Shown here: positions 62,012 through 64,000 of the stretch, in pieces
How the letters are laid out: each line of letters opens with the position of its first letter
Numbering within the stretch: position 1 is the stretch's first letter
Assembly (NCBI RefSeq): GCF_003368325.1
Contig: NZ_CP031466.1
Span: forward strand, 1,302,001 to 1,366,000
DNA: 64,000 nucleotides
Origin: Paraburkholderia caffeinilytica
Lineage (GTDB): Bacteria; Pseudomonadota; Gammaproteobacteria; Burkholderiales; Burkholderiaceae
Direction: 5' to 3'
Translations under genes and position numbers: made by a program
The notes under the pieces: model-generated
Told to the model about the DNA's origin: nothing
The model's database searches: none
What the model saw: only the letters and a program-made list of their open reading frames with translations

Positions 62012-62479
62012 AAGTTTACCAAAGCTATAACGGATGTTGCGTGGCTGAAAATCCGGCGGGTGACAGTTAAATGGTCGAAAGTGTTATTAATTCGTGTATT
62101 TTTGGGGTGTCTGTGTAAATTATTAATTTCATCGAAAGTATCGGCAAATCCGTATCAAAAATAGGCGTCGATTGCCGCTGTTGGGTGTAAGCAACAATTG
62201 GCTATGGGGCGGATGTGTCAAGAAGGGTGAAGGCGTTGTCGGATATGTGGCTGCGTGGGGTTTGGGCCCTGTTGGCCCCTCATCTTGCTAATAATCAAAA
62301 ATAGTTTTGCACTATTTCATCCGATTTGTCATGGCGTCGGATGACTAGAATTCGGTCAGCACACAGGGTCCGCGTTCCATACCGATTAAACGGAATTGGA
62401 ACCGGGTGCAGGGTGGTTTCGGCAAATGGTCGAGCCATGCCGTCAACCGGTTTTTACGATTCAACGCCAAGGTATTTAC
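62012..62479. promoter_or_regulatory. AT-rich divergent promoter region of LysR and porin
   Basis: 468 bp, the most AT-rich stretch in the window (62030-62160 and 62280-62340). It must contain both promoters. No exact operator was identified, and open frames here lack family features. Confidence 0.55.
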
Positions 62480-63643
62480 ATGAAAAAAATCATTATTGCT
62501 ACTGCCGTATCCGCCACTTTCGCCGGTGCGGCGCACGCGCAGAGCAGCGTCACGCTTTACGGCATTATCGATGCGGGGCTTACCTATGTGAGCAATGAAA
62601 TCAGCGACAACTCCGACGTTACGCCCGACGGACGCCTCACGGGCGGCAAGGCAATGATCGGCATGACGGGCGGCAATCTGCAGAACAGCCGTTGGGGCTT
62701 GAGCGGCGTCGAGGACCTGGGCGGCGGATTGAAGGCGGTCTTCAGACTCGAAAGCGGTTTCAATATCGCGAACGGCAGCCTGTCGAAGTCGAATACCCTG
62801 TTCAACCGTCAGGCGTATGTGGGCGTGTCCGGCGATTTCGGCACGGTTTCGCTGGGCCGCCAGTACGACTCGGTGGTCGACTATCTCTCGCCGCTCACGG
62901 CAGCCGGCAGCTGGGGCGGCACGTATTTCGGGCATCTGGGCGACAACGACAACACCAACGCTTCGATCAGCGTCAGCAACTCGGTCAAGTTCCAGAGCGC
63001 CAACTATAGCGGTTTTTCGTTCAGCGGCCTGTATGGCTTCTCGAATGACTCGAGCTTCGCCAGCAATCGGGCTTACAGTGTGGGCGCGGGATACAAAAAC
63101 GGCGGATTGCAGTTCGGCACCGCTTATTCCCAGTATCAGGGTCTGGACCAGAACCAGGCCACCGGCGCCATCCAGGGCGGTACGTTCGCTGCTTCCTCGA
63201 TTAGCGGCGTGCAGAATCAGCGTACATGGGGTTTCGGCGGAAGCTATACGTTTGGTCCGGCCGTCATCGGCGCGATCTTCACGCAAAGCCGCTTCCAGGA
63301 TCGCGTCTCGGACATCTCGGCTCGCTACAACAACTACGAAATCAACGCGCGCTACAACGTGACGCCTGCGTTGGGCCTGGGCGTCGCCTACACGTATACG
63401 CAGGCACTGCGCGCTGCGCCGGGCACCACTGATTCGGATACGGGTGCGGCGCACTGGAATCAGCTTGGAGTGCAAGCTGATTACTCACTGTCGAAGCGCA
63501 CCGATCTTTACTCCGAGGCTGTCACGCAGCTCGGCGCCAACAACGGTCGTGGCCTGAACGCCGCGCGAATCAATGGCGTGTCCATGCAGTCGACGTCCCG
63601 CACGCAGTTTCTCGTGACGAGCGGCATCCGCCACCGGTTCTGA
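62480..63643 (+). CDS. Gram-negative porin (OmpC/Omp38-like)
   Basis: Outer-membrane general porin of 387 residues. A signal peptide (MKKIIIATAVSATFAGAAHA) is followed by the mature start QSSVTLYGIIDAGLTYVSNE, the standard Burkholderia porin opening. The 16-stranded pattern continues with GLSGVEDLGGGLKAVFRLESGF, LGRQYDSVVDYLSP (loop 3 region) and the closing C-terminal FLVTSGIRHRF ending in Phe. It forms trimeric pores for small hydrophilic solutes. AAGG lies 7 bp before the ATG at 62480. An adjacent efflux adaptor gene follows. Confidence 0.93.
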   Translation: MKKIIIATAVSATFAGAAHAQSSVTLYGIIDAGLTYVSNEISDNSDVTPDGRLTGGKAMIGMTGGNLQNSRWGLSGVEDLGGGLKAVFRLESGFNIANGSLSKSNTLFNRQAYVGVSGDFGTVSLGRQYDSVVDYLSPLTAAGSWGGTYFGHLGDNDNTNASISVSNSVKFQSANYSGFSFSGLYGFSNDSSFASNRAYSVGAGYKNGGLQFGTAYSQYQGLDQNQATGAIQGGTFAASSISGVQNQRTWGFGGSYTFGPAVIGAIFTQSRFQDRVSDISARYNNYEINARYNVTPALGLGVAYTYTQALRAAPGTTDSDTGAAHWNQLGVQADYSLSKRTDLYSEAVTQLGANNGRGLNAARINGVSMQSTSRTQFLVTSGIRHRF

Positions 63644-63825
63644 TTCCGCTTCCTTCCCGAGTTTTGCCGGGCCGGGGAAACCGGACCTCCGTTTTTCGGT
63701 GTGGACGGTCTACCTCCGGTGCAATGGTTTACGGCTTCGCGCCGATCGCGTTTCCTGTGCGATCGGCCGCGAGCCGTTGCGTTGATGCGCTGCCCGGCTA
63801 TCGACCAATCATTCGTGGGACATCC

Positions 63826-64000
63826 ATGTCAGTTTCGTTGTTGGGAGGCATGACGCGCTCCCCGAACGCGCCCAGGCGCTGGTGTCGAGGCGTGCAAGGC
63901 ACGCTCGCGTCGACATTGAGTGCGTGTGCCCTGCTTGCCGCCTGCGGCAAATCAGGCGCGCCGGAAATTGCCCAGCCTGTCGAGGTTACCGTCATGACTG
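63826..64000 (+). CDS. Start of a lipoprotein, probably an RND-efflux periplasmic adaptor
   Basis: 58 codons visible before the right edge. An N-terminal basic leader is followed by a hydrophobic stretch and the lipobox LLAACGKSG, then EIAQPVEVTVMT, the typical opening of MexA/AcrA-type membrane-fusion proteins. GGGA lies 5 bp before the ATG at 63826; an in-frame ATG at 63850 is possible. The pump and outer-membrane partner would lie beyond the window. Confidence 0.6.
   Translation, partial: MSVSLLGGMTRSPNAPRRWCRGVQGTLASTLSACALLAACGKSGAPEIAQPVEVTVMT

Noticed and set aside
1..64000. Prophage, insertion sequence or integrative element
   Set aside because: No transposase, integrase, attachment-site repeat or phage structural gene was seen.

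Overview
The window looks like a piece of a Paraburkholderia (Burkholderiales) chromosome or megaplasmid. The G+C content is high. Its hallmarks are an AcdS/AcdR pair, a Gram-negative trimeric-type porin, AhpC/AhpF, many LysR regulators each divergent from a metabolic gene, and a dispersed hairpin repeat of a kind I recall from Burkholderia intergenic regions. The genus is inferred from style and gene families, not from a database search. No rRNA, tRNA, transposase, integrase or CRISPR array was seen.

Layout. 1-9.2 kb: an Lhr helicase (cut by the left edge), an aldo/keto reductase, an AhpD-like CMD protein with a divergent AraC regulator, a FUSC-type membrane protein, a BON protein, an orphan sigma-54 gene (rpoN) and a PLP aminotransferase. 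9.4-16.2 kb: an S10 serine carboxypeptidase, then an operon of a FAN1-like VRR-NUC nuclease and an XPD-like Fe-S helicase with an N-terminal RecB/Cas4-type nuclease domain, headed by a perfect LexA core (CTGT-N8-ACAG), then an SRPBCC protein. 16.2-24.8 kb: a large MscS channel, a NIPSNAP protein, a DHA2-type MFS pump, a VpsR-like sigma-54 activator and a 1.2-kb gene-poor stretch with structured DNA. Short tandem repeats recur here.

25-34.6 kb: an ICMT-like membrane methyltransferase, NadV, then a molybdenum region. It holds ModA and a fused ModB-ModC running left; a small sulfite-oxidase-fold protein, a NifQ-like protein and a short ModE-like regulator running right; and a DUF2325 protein and an unknown helical protein running left. 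Four strong 28-bp matches to the ModE operator (ATCGnTATATA-N6-TATATAnCGAT) sit at the heads of these units, so the block reads as one locally controlled molybdenum regulon.

34.6-47 kb: an NTF2-like protein, a prolyl 4-hydroxylase-like dioxygenase, a GNAT enzyme, an MFS pump, a PEP mutase/isocitrate lyase-family enzyme divergent from a PrpR-type activator (with a visible -24/-12 promoter and a 24-bp palindrome), ahpC-ahpF with an OxyR-like site, an orphan alkane monooxygenase, DoxX, and pirin with a divergent LysR.

48.6-64 kb: a repeat-rich gap, acdS/acdR (AcdS carries Val in place of the expected Glu295), an exported MsrB plus membrane-anchored MsrA operon, a MipA/OmpV outer-membrane protein, a LuxR-type regulator, LysR with a divergent aromatic aminotransferase, class II aldolase and ketopantoate-reductase-like genes, a flavin monooxygenase with a DUF2783 partner, LysR, a porin, and the start of an RND-efflux adaptor lipoprotein cut by the right edge.
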